Shown here: positions 38,501 through 49,233 of the stretch, one piece after another
Position numbering within the stretch: position 1 is the stretch's first letter
How the letters are laid out: each line of letters begins with the position of its first letter
Assembly (NCBI RefSeq): GCF_019399895.1
Contig: NC_091865.1
Location: 11,847,001-11,911,000, forward strand
Length of the DNA stretch: 64,000 nucleotides
Source: Cardiocondyla obscurior
Lineage: Eukaryota; Arthropoda; Insecta; Hymenoptera; Formicidae
Direction of reading: 5' to 3'
Notes under the pieces: model-generated
The model's database searches: none
What the model saw: the letters and a program-made list of their open reading frames with translations, nothing else
Told to the model about the DNA's origin: nothing
Made by a program: the position numbers and the translations under genes

Positions 38501-38940
38501 TTACGCGCGAACGGCTCACCGAGTGGATTAGAGAAAAGAGGACCGATGGAGGCACATCTTAAGGGTTGTTAAAACTTGGTTCTCTCGCTTTGAGTCTTTC
38601 TCCTTGTCTACGCGAGAGTAAGGGTTAAAAATGTATAAGATAAGACAGCGACAAGGGAGGTGCGTAAGAGTATGCGGAGAGTGTAAAGTGAGAATCGAGC
38701 GAGGCTGATGGAAAAAGAGCAGAGACAATGAGAAAGAGATAGGTAAAAAAAAAAAAAAAAAAGAGAAAGAAAATGAGAAGAAAGGTGAAGAGAAGTTTCA
38801 TTATTGATCAAAGAAACCGAGTGTCGCTTCCCTCTCCGATAGCTTATTCTATTCAGGCAGTCTCTTTGACTTCCCATTAAAAATACCAGCTTCGCCTGCT
38901 TATTTGTAACGCAACCACGACCTGCAGGCACATGATACTA
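32599..38940. other. Gene-free DNA
   Basis: No supported exon. AT-rich stretches (32640-33420, 33720-34060, 34540-34900, 36680-37080, 38190-38420) alternate with CpG-rich blocks (33460-33720, 34920-35230, 35830-36420, 37150-37920). The block at 37380-37900 carries long overlapping frames on both strands without a recognisable domain. A short run near 34377-34405 contains GGATTAAGGGTTGAGGATT, reminiscent of paired Orthodenticle-type GGATTA sites, but it is too short to call. Confidence 0.45.
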
Positions 38941-40097
38941 TGGCGTATTCTGTATGTAAAGGATAATTTAAGAAATTGAATTTAGAGTTAACACATCCGC
39001 GAATTTGAAACAAACCATTAATATAAATCTATGAAATATAAATCAACACGAAAATAATACAGAGAACATTTTTATAAAATTTTATTAAATTGTTAATGTG
39101 TTAATAATGTTCTAATATATATTTTATATAACAAAGTATCATATTGTACTTTGAATAAATATAAACATTTTAAACTCGCATTACGTAGTAGCTTTTGTCA
39201 TAAATATTAAGAGTACATATATTGAAATATTTGAAAAGATTTCGTATCTCATGACACTAAAAAGAAAGAGATAAATTTTATAACGATTTATAATATTTCA
39301 CATTGACTACTGAAAGTGTATAATACTATTATATAATTCTACAAAAATATTCTAGTCTTGAGACAAAATACAATAGTATTTTTATACTTATGCTTATCGA
39401 AGTATTTTTACCTACACGTAACTCTAATTTATCTAAACTCAATATAGTCATTATGAATAATATTTTGTATTTTATGTAAAAAAAAGTGTCATAGTATTGT
39501 AATTGTTGAAAATGTTCTTTAAAGAATTGTAGTTACTTTTTTTTCCTTTTTTTTTACAGTTTAATGTTAAAGCAGTACGTATATATAGTTAAATTAATCA
39601 AATATCTATATTTGATTTAGATACTTACACATCTTATACATATATGTATATATTATTTACTAATACAACCTTACTATAATTTCATACAATTTACGTGCGT
39701 CTATTCTGTAATAATGTCGCAATACATTAGATAATACATTATTAATTTGCAATATGAGTAATTATAAAAATATAACATAAAAAAATATTATACAATTTAT
39801 ATGTGCATCTTCATTTAGATTTGAAAAGCTTCATATTATTAATTCACATATCTATTGTACATTATTAACAGTAGTATCCTCAACTAACTTTTTTTTCTTT
39901 CTCTATTTTTAGAGTACTTTTCACAATAATTACATGAAAACTTTCTTTGCAAATACATTCTGCATATAATACATAAGTCTTTGTATCAATGACACACTTT
40001 ATATTATAAAATTAAATCATATTTATGCGTGATAATTTCATGCATACATTCATAACAGTTTTATTTAAATTACTAAAGTATTAAGATCCTCCAAAGT
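38941..40097 (-). other. AT-rich DNA downstream of spinster, probably partly 3' untranslated region
   Basis: This stretch follows the distal spinster stop codon on the minus strand. A minus-strand AATAAA (TTTATT at 40060-40065) lies 33-38 bases after that stop, and further AT-rich sequence continues to about 38940, where the composition changes. How far the transcript extends cannot be told from the sequence. Confidence 0.45.
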
Positions 40098-40207
40098 TTA
40101 TTCAGGCGGTTCTTGCCTGTTAATTTCCAATATCGTGTTTGCATCATTTTGTAATTCGCTGTTAACTGCGTCGTTGCAAATACATACTGAGTCTGAAAGA
40201 CTTTCAC
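40098..40207 (-). other. spin: Distal alternative last exon of spinster
   Basis: An acceptor ending tattttcag precedes this exon. With the single G carried from exon 8 (43832) it reads GESLSDSVCICNDAV and continues to INRQEPPE and TAA, giving a 36-residue acidic tail including the joined Gly. The phase matches exactly, as it also does for the exon at 42211-42159. In another frame the same DNA reads open without making a plausible tail. Drosophila spinster is known to produce several protein forms by alternative splicing, which makes this reading plausible. Confidence 0.7.
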
Positions 40208-43200
40208 CTGAAAATAATATAAATATAAATTATTAATTAACGTTATTATATAGCATATAGATCCAGATAGGTACAAAAATCTGCAGCTAAATATACAATA
40301 ACAATTTATGTATTAATTGTATAATAATATAAACATGAGATATATAAATTAATATTAAGTTGAAAAAATCACATCGTTAATTTTTAAAACATATGCGTTT
40401 TTAAATTGATTAATTTCTATGTATTATATATAGTGTGTACGTATATATTAGTTATTATTTCAATCATAAATGACTAGTATTTATATTATTAATGTTAAAC
40501 AGAAAGATCTCAGATCATGTAATGACAAGATATAGATATAATTTCTAAAATAAAAAAAAATAGTGGAGTACACACACAACCAATATAGATAAATAATATT
40601 ATAGTAATCTTTCAACCATTTCTATAAAATTATATCACTTTATTTATGTCGAATTTCTCAACCACCTATGTGAGACGCATGATTAAATTACCAATTTTAT
40701 TTAATTATAATTGAGAATAAATTACTATTTATTCGGTTATTAATATATTTTTAAATAACATTAGACATTACAAATCATAAACTTCGCGTGCATCATTTAC
40801 TCTTCTTTCTTTTACATTAAAAAAAAATAGCTTTTTTTAAGAAAGAATAAATAGTAAATAACGCGTGTAAAGCATGCTCTTTGTAATGTCTAGTAATACT
40901 AAAATCAGCGGATTAAATGACGAAAAATGTATAATAACAATATTGTGCAACATCAAGCATAAATTGTATAAAGCATCTTCCCACCTACTCAATTTTTAAT
41001 ATAAATACATTTATGTGTATATACCAATAAATTTGCAAAGCAAAAACACACAATCAAATAAAAATACACATTTACGAAACAAAACATATGTCTAATTAGA
41101 TTGCATTAATAAAATCGATTATATGTTGACTCTAACCCAATTAAAATTTAATTAATGAAAAACATACATGCAACATTGTACCATATCCACATAACATATA
41201 CAAATATACATAAGTTAAAAATTATTAGTTGTGTTACATTCCACACATATAGATTTATAGGCAAGCATTATCAGTCTAAAATGATATCATGTCGTTTTAA
41301 TATTAATAAATTTTATTATCATTGTAAGTAAGTAGTTGTACTTTTTTCTTTATTTCTCTCTAAATAAATTAATACTTTAAAAAATTATTTTTTAAATTAC
41401 TATCGTTAATTTTAAAGAGATATTAAACCTGAGATATAGTTTTTGTATATTATAAGTGTTTGAAAGATATAACTAATTTGTCACATTTATCCCATTTAGA
41501 ATCCAACCCAAAAACATAAATTTAAGACGATACAAATAATACAAAAGTTCCATATTCCTTTAAACTCCTCTCATGCATTTTTAGAAAAAACATAAATCAT
41601 AAAAACAAAGAGAAAAAAGAAAAATAGATCAATACTTTCCGAAATAGTAAATAAAAAAAATTTTATAATTAATAAAATTGAATGTAAAAAAATTATATGA
41701 AATGATAATTGATAATCAATTTAATTGTAAAATTGCATTGACATGCGAATATAAATGTAACAATTAGATTAAAAAATAATAACTTAATTCATATAACAAT
41801 ATAATATATTCACGAGTGGTTCTATTTACCATATTGAGTAATTATCATAAAATTTACTTATGTAATGTAATTTTATATTTCTATAAAACAAATAATCTAA
41901 TAAATACGAAACACATATCTTTTCATAGAAGTATATGTCAAAATACGTATCTCCTCTTAAAATAGTGTTAAAGTAATTTATGAATCTAGAAAAACAGTAA
42001 ATTGTTATAGAATAAAAAAGCAATATTCGTAAAAACCAAATTAAATTGATTACCAAATAAAACAAAAAAAAATGAAAAAGAAAAAATAATAATGAAATCA
42101 TGAAAATAAATTATATACCAGTTACACAGCATATTATCAGAGGAGGCCCAATGATGATTTATAAAGGCGTTGTTTCAGCTTGACCGTTATTCTTAGTATC
42201 TAGATATTTGTCTGCAAGAAAGATGTTTGTACGTTATCAAAAAAAATAACTACATGCACATTCCGAACTAAACCATTTATTGATTACGATAAATATAGTC
42301 CAATTCTGAAAAATACTGCAATAAGAAGAATATAAAACCATTCGTGGACATATAAGTATAACTTCATTATTAAATAAAATTAGAAAATAAAAAATTTAAA
42401 TATACATATAATATATTTCTTTGGTATAAAAAGTTTTTATGCAAAATGCAGGTCTTATTATTTTCGTGGCATAATATTTTATATAGTATATATTTAGAAA
42501 TTTCTTTTTTAATTATAAGAATATAAAACTTTTCTTACGCCCATAATAATGTATGTGGAATGTTCTAACCTATATACATTAACATATAAATAAATTAATG
42601 TACTCATATTTTTTAAATAGAATAAATCGACATATAAATTGTAAGAAAATAAATATTATAATTCTAGTATTGTAATTTTTATTACAAATAATTAATAAAT
42701 ATACAGAATGTCCCAAACATATGTATGGAGCCATTGAGAGTAGATAGAACTGATTAAGATAAGTAGCAAAGTCCTATACATATATCGACAATTTTGCAAA
42801 ATGGTATAGGACATTGCTATTTATTTTAATCAGTTCTATCTACCCTCAAAGGCTCCATACGGTATGTTTGAGATAGCCCGTGTATTAATTAATTACTAAA
42901 AACTGCAAGAAAAAATTAATAGATAATTAAAAAATAACTATTAGTTTATTTATAATATGTTCCATTTTCGTGCATGTAAGTTTAAATATGTTATTGTGGA
43001 TTAAGTATTCTTTTAAAAATAAAACTAATATATTAATATATTATAAGAACAATATTAATCTTTCTTTCATGTGTTCTTTAACACGTTAAGCATAATTTGT
43101 AAATCAAGATCAATATAATTAGTTTTTCCCTTTCAAAAAAATATATTATACATCTAATGTTAAAAAACATTATATAACCAGATATTATTATTTAATATTC

Positions 43201-45490
43201 ATGTATGTATATCTGATGGAATACAAAATAAAAATTTTTTTTTTTAATGTTAACGTGTTAAACAATATGATAATTGATAAAGGTAGGTATACTACCTTAT
43301 TTTTGGTCCAAAAGCTTGTGCTTGTAAGTCCAAAGTCGCGAACAATTCATGCACTGTGTAAAAATAGAATGTTTTAATAAAATTGCAAATTTTTATTTCA
43401 CATTCCAACCCGGCCTAAACTACAAAAAGATAACACATATATGTCAATTTGTTAAAGCACTATAACATTATTATGTTATATTAACGATCAATTTGATGTA
43501 TTTTATCATTTAATACTTTAATATTTGTATGTATTGCATTTGCAATAACGTGTGAACACAGGTCTCGATGTTTTACTCGATATTTAATTCTATATAATAA
43601 TTAGCACTAAACATAAAAAAATTATTCTTCCAAAATCCACATTTATACTTGCATTAACGTATCTTATACATAAAAATCAATGTATAACATTATTAGTACA
43701 TATACATAATATGTATGTGTAAAATATCAAGCTGTATTAGTAGTAATTTCAATTGCGGACATGCAAAATATTGTGCATTATTTAAGCATCAATTTTATCT
43801 CTAATATTTATAGATATATCATTTTACTTACCCGCGATAGCAAGGTCGACTAGTGCCTTATCCTTTTGTATATACAATGCTGTGAAGAAGAAGAAGAGAG
43901 CACCTAATATTTCTACAAACATTGTTAGAAACATCGCATATTGTAGACTATGAAACTCAACAGCTATATTTTGATTGTCGTGAGCATTTGAATGTCCTTC
44001 TACACCAGCTGGTAATAACAACGACTTTAATCCTTCTGATATCTAAAACAAAAAAAAGAAAAAAAAAAGAGATTAATAATTATTTTTGATAAATATTGTG
44101 TATTTAAGTAATCAGTTTATATCTATATACCAGTCCAATAAGATAAGGACTGCCTGCATCTCCAAAAGCATGTGCAATAAGTATTTGGAATGCTTCTGCT
44201 GTAGATCTTCTTGTGGGAATTACTACATACTGCAACATAATAAAAGATGGTTAAATTGAATAAAATATAAATAATCACATAAAAAAATATTTTTTTACAT
44301 ATTACTTACCAATAACATATCTGCTACAATAGCCCAATTCAAATTTAATGACAACTGACCAAAGAATACTAATGTATAACAAAGAGTAGGATTTGTATTG
44401 GCAGTAATCATAGCGAAGAATAATAAAGGAGCACTTATGAGAAGACCTACAGCACATATCAGAGGGTCAGCTTGATGCCAATAAACTCGTAATTTTTGTG
44501 CTATAGTAGAACCTAGAGGTACACCTATTAAACCGGATGACATACCGATCAATCCGAACTTATATGAAACACTAAAACATAAGAATAATTAAAATTACAT
44601 ATTCTTATAACGATTTGTAATAAACATATTACAATAAGTATTAAAAAAAAAAAAAACATACTCGTCTGGATCAACATTCATTCCATTAGGAAGTAGTTTA
44701 AAACCTAATTCTAGATACGTTGGCGCCCACCATGCCAGTGCACCAGTGACAAATGCCACACAGGTAAATCCTGCAGTAGACAGCATAAAGCTTGAACTAA
44801 AAATTATATCAATAATATAAAAATTGTAGTATTAACTGCAAATTATGAAAAAAATTAAGAGAATATAATATTAAAACAATTAAGAAAATATAATATTAAC
44901 GACAATTACTTTTTTAATAATTCCTTGATATCGCGCGACCATGCAGTACTTGTTAAATGAACTCCTCCTTCTCGTTCTCCTCTGATAGGATCTCTTACTA
45001 CAGTAAGCAGTAGAAGAATCGCCACAATACCTAATATGGGAGTAATACGTAATCCCCATTGCCAATGACCAGTAATACGAGCTGTTTCACCTCCTATGAT
45101 ATATCCTAAGCCACTGAAATAATATATAAAAATACAATAATGTAAAATGATTAAAAAATATGTACTTTAATCGTGTAATATATAATTAATGTACCTTCCA
45201 ACTGGAATAGCAAAGTAAAATAAAGCAAGCATCTTAGAGCGCACATCTTTTACAAATAAATCACTAATAATTGTTGGTGCAATTGTAGAGTAACTAGCTT
45301 CTCCTATACCAACAAGTGCTCTAAAGAATAGAAACCATCCATATGTCTGAAACAAATTACAAAAATTAAATACATTCTTCATATATTATTACATATAATA
45401 AAAATAGATTTATTGATGCATTTCTCCATCCAGTGGAATATAAGACTTTTATATTTTAACATAGATTTCTTTTAAATACAAGATGCAGAG

Positions 45491-45536
<46 letters not shown>

Positions 45537-46027
45537 TTACTTTCATATATGAACCAACGAATGTTGTTAGGCACCATAAGAATACGCCACTGCTCATAAT
45601 AACTTTTCTATTGTAACGATCTCCTAGGTATCCAAATAACGGCGCAAACACCATGTAGCTCAGAATGAACGCTGTTTGCAGTAATCCGGACTTATCGTTA
45701 GTAATATGGAAATCATCTTTGATGTTGGTTAGCACACCTGCAATAAACAAATTAAGCTTTCTTTTATAAATAGCTGGTCAAAGCGATCCTTTAACTCAAC
45801 GTTATTCACAGGCCAAAATGACACTCACCAGCGATCGTAAAACGATCCATATAATTTATGAGATTTACGAAGCAGAGGACCACGACTGTGATCCAGTCGG
45901 CCAGGCTAATCGCCCTCAGTTCCGAAGGCATTCTTGCTTTCACGCGCGTCTCCCTTGGGTCGTCTTGATCCGCATTTACCGCACGATACTTATTTTCCGT
46001 GTTAACAGGCGCTCGATTGTCTACCAT
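40098..46027 (-). CDS. spin: Protein spinster homologue, MFS lipid transporter of lysosomes and endosomes
   Basis: Minus-strand exons: 46027-45829, 45737-45541, 45346-45195, 45113-44910, 44796-44662, 44571-44310, 44229-44131 and 44042-43832, followed by an alternative last exon, 42211-42159 (503 residues) or 40207-40098 (522 residues). All junctions are GT-AG and keep phase. The product is a 12-span major facilitator protein. The hydrophilic N-terminus carries MVDNRAPVNTENKYRAVNAD. The first span (near residues 44-66) ends FVNLINYMDRFTIAG. The MFS motif A GYLGDRYNRK follows span 2, then RALVGIGEASYSTIAPT. These blocks are typical of spinster/SPNS proteins. In flies spinster acts in late endosomes and lysosomes and affects autophagy, synapse growth and courtship; vertebrate relatives export lysophospholipids or sphingosine-1-phosphate. 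An in-frame TAA lies shortly upstream of the chosen ATG, supporting the start. The gene is head to head with BRCC36. Confidence 0.93.
42159..42211 (-). other. spin: Proximal alternative last exon of spinster
   Basis: An acceptor ending ttcttgcag is followed by 53 bases. With the G carried from exon 8 these read DKYLDTKNNGQAETTPL and then TAA. The phase is exact. This tail is shorter and polar, and differs completely from the tail coded at 40207-40098. The two exons are therefore candidates for mutually exclusive 3' ends. Confidence 0.72.
42703..42884. mobile_element. Palindromic MITE-like element in a spinster intron
   Basis: Two arms of about 80-85 bases are inverted copies of each other around a short loop near 42790-42800. 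The outer ends read ACAGAATGTCCCAAACAT on the left and, reverse-complemented, TACACGGGCTATCTCAAACAT-like on the right, with GGAGCC and TAGATAGAACTGATTAA blocks shared inside. The flanks are compatible with a TA target-site duplication. It contains no transposase. This is the form of a non-autonomous, mariner-type fold-back element. The RNA would form a long hairpin in the intron between exon 8 and the last exons. Confidence 0.7.
43296..43353 (-). other. spin: Possible cassette exon of spinster
   Basis: An acceptor tttttacacag and a donor gtagtat flank 58 bases that stay open in the phase supplied by exon 8 and read V-HELFATLDLQAQAFGPKI. The exon leaves two bases (AG). Joining to 42211 would give RQISRY and a stop, and joining to 40207 would give R and an immediate stop. 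Inclusion would therefore produce a third kind of C-terminus. The splice sites and coding look are good, but usage is unproven. Confidence 0.5.
45497..45533. repeat. GA dinucleotide microsatellite in spinster intron 2
   Basis: About 18 uninterrupted GA units lie only a few bases downstream (in transcription sense) of the donor of exon 2 (45541). On the transcript this is a CU-rich tract next to a splice donor. Confidence 0.95.
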
Positions 46028-46399
46028 AGCGCGACGAGCCCTTCACCGTTATCGTCGCCAATTGCGTCGTGCTGTATGAAATAATGTAATTCATGAATTC
46101 ACAAATTATCACCGATTTCGACTACCTTATTTATAGGCCACTAGTCACTCTCGCGACGAGACATAACCTCAGAGTCAGCCAACTTGCTCTGTCACGCGAT
46201 AACAAAAAACTGTTTGCAGGCATCTTCGAGTGTTACAGTATGCGCATCACACCACCTTTGACTGAATTCCAATGCGGATAAAAGTGGGATTGTTACCGAG
46301 CAATCGCGAGTATACACACGCGTGTGTCTCTATATTGCGCCGTGCGTGCGTATTCACCACGTATACACGTATCAGTAGATTACGGCATACACTGGCGGT

Positions 46400-46680
46400 C
46401 AGTGGTCGCAGATTTTAGACGGGCAACATACGCGCACTAGGCACAATGCCGTGTCCGTGTGTGCCCGTAGCTCCTGCTAATGCCTCGGACGCAGAGAACC
46501 CAACTCGGAATCGCGGCTTCCACGCGTTCAGATACAGAGGCTCGTCCGTGTGAAGCCAGCGTTTCAGCTGCCGTCGGATAGAAGAACAGGCCAGACCTAT
46601 ACACTGTCTGTCCTGTTCTTTCGTGACGTCGTCGGCTAAGATATATCGCAGATCCGCTTCTTGGTAACATCGCGGAGTCT
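46400..46680 (-). repeat. Inverted repeat, left arm, upstream of spinster
   Basis: About 280 bases here match the reverse complement of 48962-49233 at an estimated 80-85 percent of positions. Shared blocks include AGGCACAATGCCGTGTCCGT, CCCAACTCGGAATCGCGGCT and AGAGGCTCGTCCGTGTGAA. The arm lies about 370-650 bases upstream of the spinster ATG. It carries a CRE-like GACGTCACG on the minus strand. It is probably promoter or 5' untranslated DNA that was duplicated. No transposase or transposon ends are visible. Confidence 0.85.
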
Positions 46681-46714
46681 TAAATAATTTTAAGTAGTAC
46701 GAAATCCGACTTAC

Positions 46715-46736
46715 CCAATTGTGTATGATCCGACAT
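46715..46736 (-). other. Possible tiny alternative 5' exon of spinster
   Basis: On the minus strand an ATG opens MSDHTQLG and runs straight into a strong donor gtaagt, ending in phase 1. Exon 2 of spinster also starts in phase 1, so joining them would replace exon 1 and its first membrane span by eight residues. It could instead be an upstream short frame in the 5' leader, or chance. Confidence 0.2.
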
Positions 46737-46890
46737 TTTCAAGATATAATATAATATAAATTTTTAATGTAAAATGCAACAAAAATTTTCCGTCCCACTT
46801 AAACAGACTGCGGACTGTCGGTTGTACATATTTTTAATATTTTCTGTAAGTACGACCGGTGTGGTTAAAAATTTTGATGCATTCTACACA

Positions 46891-47372
46891 TCACTCATAC
46901 CTAGTTTAAATTATTATAAAACAAGGAAAAATTGTTCGAATAGGACTTTAAAACTACTAAAATACGCGTCGCACAATCCGGCGTAACGCGAATCTCAAGC
47001 AGCAGATGCCAATTTCCCGAATTGCGTGCAGTAGCGCACGCACTATCAGTCACGGCTAACGAAACAGAAAACGACACTCCGCGAGGGACCGACGAATACT
47101 CCGGGCTGTACAACGATCAATTAAAAAATAAATTGAAAACACGAATTATAACCCGAGAGCGCGAAACAATATTCCGATCACGAGAAAAGCGACCTTGTTT
47201 TATAATAACTTAAACACAACACCCCGTATAATATACAAAAACGCAAAACTGTACACTCACACTCATACTCATACTCATACTCATACTCATACTCATACTC
47301 ATACTCATACTCATACTCATACTCATACTCACACTCACTCACATAATATTCACCGCGCATTTTATTACAATA
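46891..47372. repeat. Tandem duplication, copy 1 (482 bp, with expanded microsatellite)
   Basis: This unit starts TCACTCATACCTAGTTTAAA and is followed directly by a second copy at 47373-47787. The first 340 or so bases of the two copies differ at only a few positions, so the duplication is recent or kept similar by gene conversion. The copies differ mainly in their microsatellite part. Identical 63-codon frames in both copies are shared because of the duplication and are not evidence of coding. Confidence 0.92.
47253..47341. repeat. (ACTCAT)n hexamer microsatellite inside copy 1
   Basis: About a dozen ACTCAT units are flanked by variant ACTCAC units. In copy 2 the corresponding place holds only a few CACTCA units, so the array expanded (or shrank) after the duplication. 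The repetitive Glu-Tyr and Thr-His frames read from it are artefacts. Confidence 0.95.
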
Positions 47373-47787
47373 TCACTCATACTTAGTTTAAATTATTATA
47401 AAACAAGGAAAAATTGTTCGAATAGGACTTATAAAACTACTAAAATACGCGTCACACAATCCGGCGTAACGCGAATCTCAAGCAGCAGATGCCAATTTCC
47501 CGAATTGCGTGCAGTAGCGCACGCACTATCAGTCACGGCTAACGAAACAGAAAACGACACTCCGCGAGGGACCGACGAATACTCCGGGCTGTACAACGAT
47601 CAATTAAAAAATAAATTGAAAACGCGAATTATAACCCGAGAGCGCGAAACAATATTCCGATCACGAGAAAAGCGACCTTGTTTTATAATAACTTAAACAC
47701 AACACCCCGTATAATATACAAAAACGCAAAACTGTACGCTCACACTCACACTCACACTCACTCACATAATACTTCATCGCGCATTAG
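47373..47787. repeat. Tandem duplication, copy 2 (about 415 bp)
   Basis: Near-identical repeat of 46891-47372, shorter because its microsatellite (about 47738-47763) is not expanded. Similarity ends at about 47787, where copy 1 reads TTTTATT and copy 2 continues TAGATCGCTC. Confidence 0.92.
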
Positions 47788-47848
47788 ATCGCTCGCAAGA
47801 TAGTCCACGACGCTTCCGTTAAATCCTCGATCTTGACAAAAGAAATAT

Positions 47849-47897
47849 GATGTATCTTGATGTATCTTGATGTATCTTGATGTATCTTGATGTATCG
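47849..47897. repeat. Minisatellite of a 10-bp unit TGTATCTTGA
   Basis: Four exact units and a partial fifth lie just beyond the tandem duplication. The unit contains TATC, a GATA-type core on the other strand, but no role is shown. Confidence 0.95.
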
Positions 47898-48961
47898 TCG
47901 ATGAAACTTTTATTTAATTATTACTCCTCAAGGCGCTGACTCATCGAAGTGACCGTGAACTTAAACTTGAACTCCGGTAGAGAACAGTTATCCCCCCTTT
48001 ACACATCCGTTCCCGACTACATTTAGGCGCAAAATGAGGGTAGCGCGGTCGTGATAACGGTACTTATGTTGAGGGGGTAATTAATTGGCGCACTAGGGAA
48101 AAAACGTTCCCACCTATCAGGTGATAAGAGAAGGGTTGTAATTGGTCGGCATGGGGATGATACCGCGAGTGTCCAATGAGTGTGAAAAATTTTGTATTGC
48201 GACCCGTTTATTTTTACCGTTATGCGCACTTTTTTGGCGCCGTTCATTCCGCTGACAACAAACTTTTTGAAAAATAGCGGATGCAAAGCGTGCGCATGGT
48301 TTGTTTTAATATTAAAAAAAGAAAATAATTTAACCGGCTATGGACAATTTTTTTCCCGCGAAGCATACTCGTAAAGGCAATTATTTTGACATTTGTCGGT
48401 ATAAGAAAAAGAGAGTTCGCAGTTTTACAATAAGTTAATCCGTAGAAAGCGAGAGTGATAACGTGCAAAAAAGCCACTCAATTATTTCGACGATTATTGT
48501 GAATAAAAATTAGACATGCCGCTTCTCATCCGCGATATCGTAAAGTCAAATAGAGCTTTAGTGGCCAGCACGCGCGAGTGATTTTCAGATACGCGGTGTA
48601 AAACGAACCCCGCCAATTAAATTATATGTAGAAATTTAATCCGCTCATTAACAATAAACGATCCGATCGATGGCGTTCGTTTTAATCAAGAAACGTGAGA
48701 TTGAGTTATCGCATAATAGCTACGCGCATTAAAGCGCGTTTCACCGATACACATATCGGCAAAAATTCTAAATAAATTTAAACTCGTTCGCGATCGAAAT
48801 CTTTCTCTCTACGCGCCGAAATCTCTGACGGTCAGTCTAATTGCGGAGCCTCGTGGGTGTGGACGCGTCGTTAATCGCTCCGCAATTACGCGTATTTAAT
48901 TATAAAATCATTACAAAATCTTTTTATTTTACTGTTAAGTTTATATTTCTGCTCTCATCTT

Positions 48962-49233
48962 ATAACTCGGCGATGTTAGTGTGAAGCGAATCTGTGATAA
49001 CTGCCGGCGACGCCGCGAAAGAGTAGGACAGTGTATAGTTCTGGCCTTTTTTTCTATCCAACGGCAGTCGAAACGCTGGTTTCACACGGACGAGCCTCTA
49101 TATCTATACGCGTGGAAGCCGCGATTCCGAGTTGGGCTCTCTGCGTCCGAGTTAGCAGGCGCTACGGGCACACACGGACACGGCATTGTGCCTAGTGTGC
49201 ATATGTTGCCCGTCTAAAATCCGCGACCACTGC
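48962..49233 (+). repeat. Inverted repeat, right arm, upstream of BRCC36
   Basis: Reverse-complement partner of 46400-46680. Read on the + strand it has the same orientation relative to BRCC36 as the left arm has relative to spinster. It ends about 590 bases before the donor of the likely BRCC36 leader exon (49822). The CRE-like GACGTCACG of the left arm is changed here (the matching stretch reads CGACGCCGCG). Confidence 0.85.

Noticed and set aside
41826..42101. 91-codon minus-strand frame rich in Phe, Leu, Ile and Tyr
   Set aside because: It is AT-rich DNA read by chance. Hydrophobic runs come from T-rich codons, and it lies downstream of the proximal spinster stop.
47178..47386. Frames coding Glu-Tyr and Thr-His repeats
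   Set aside because: They are readings of the ACTCAT microsatellite.
47022..47696. Two identical 63-codon frames beginning MRAVAHALSVTANE
   Set aside because: They are identical because the DNA is tandemly duplicated. There is no domain or splice support, so they are not evidence of a gene family.
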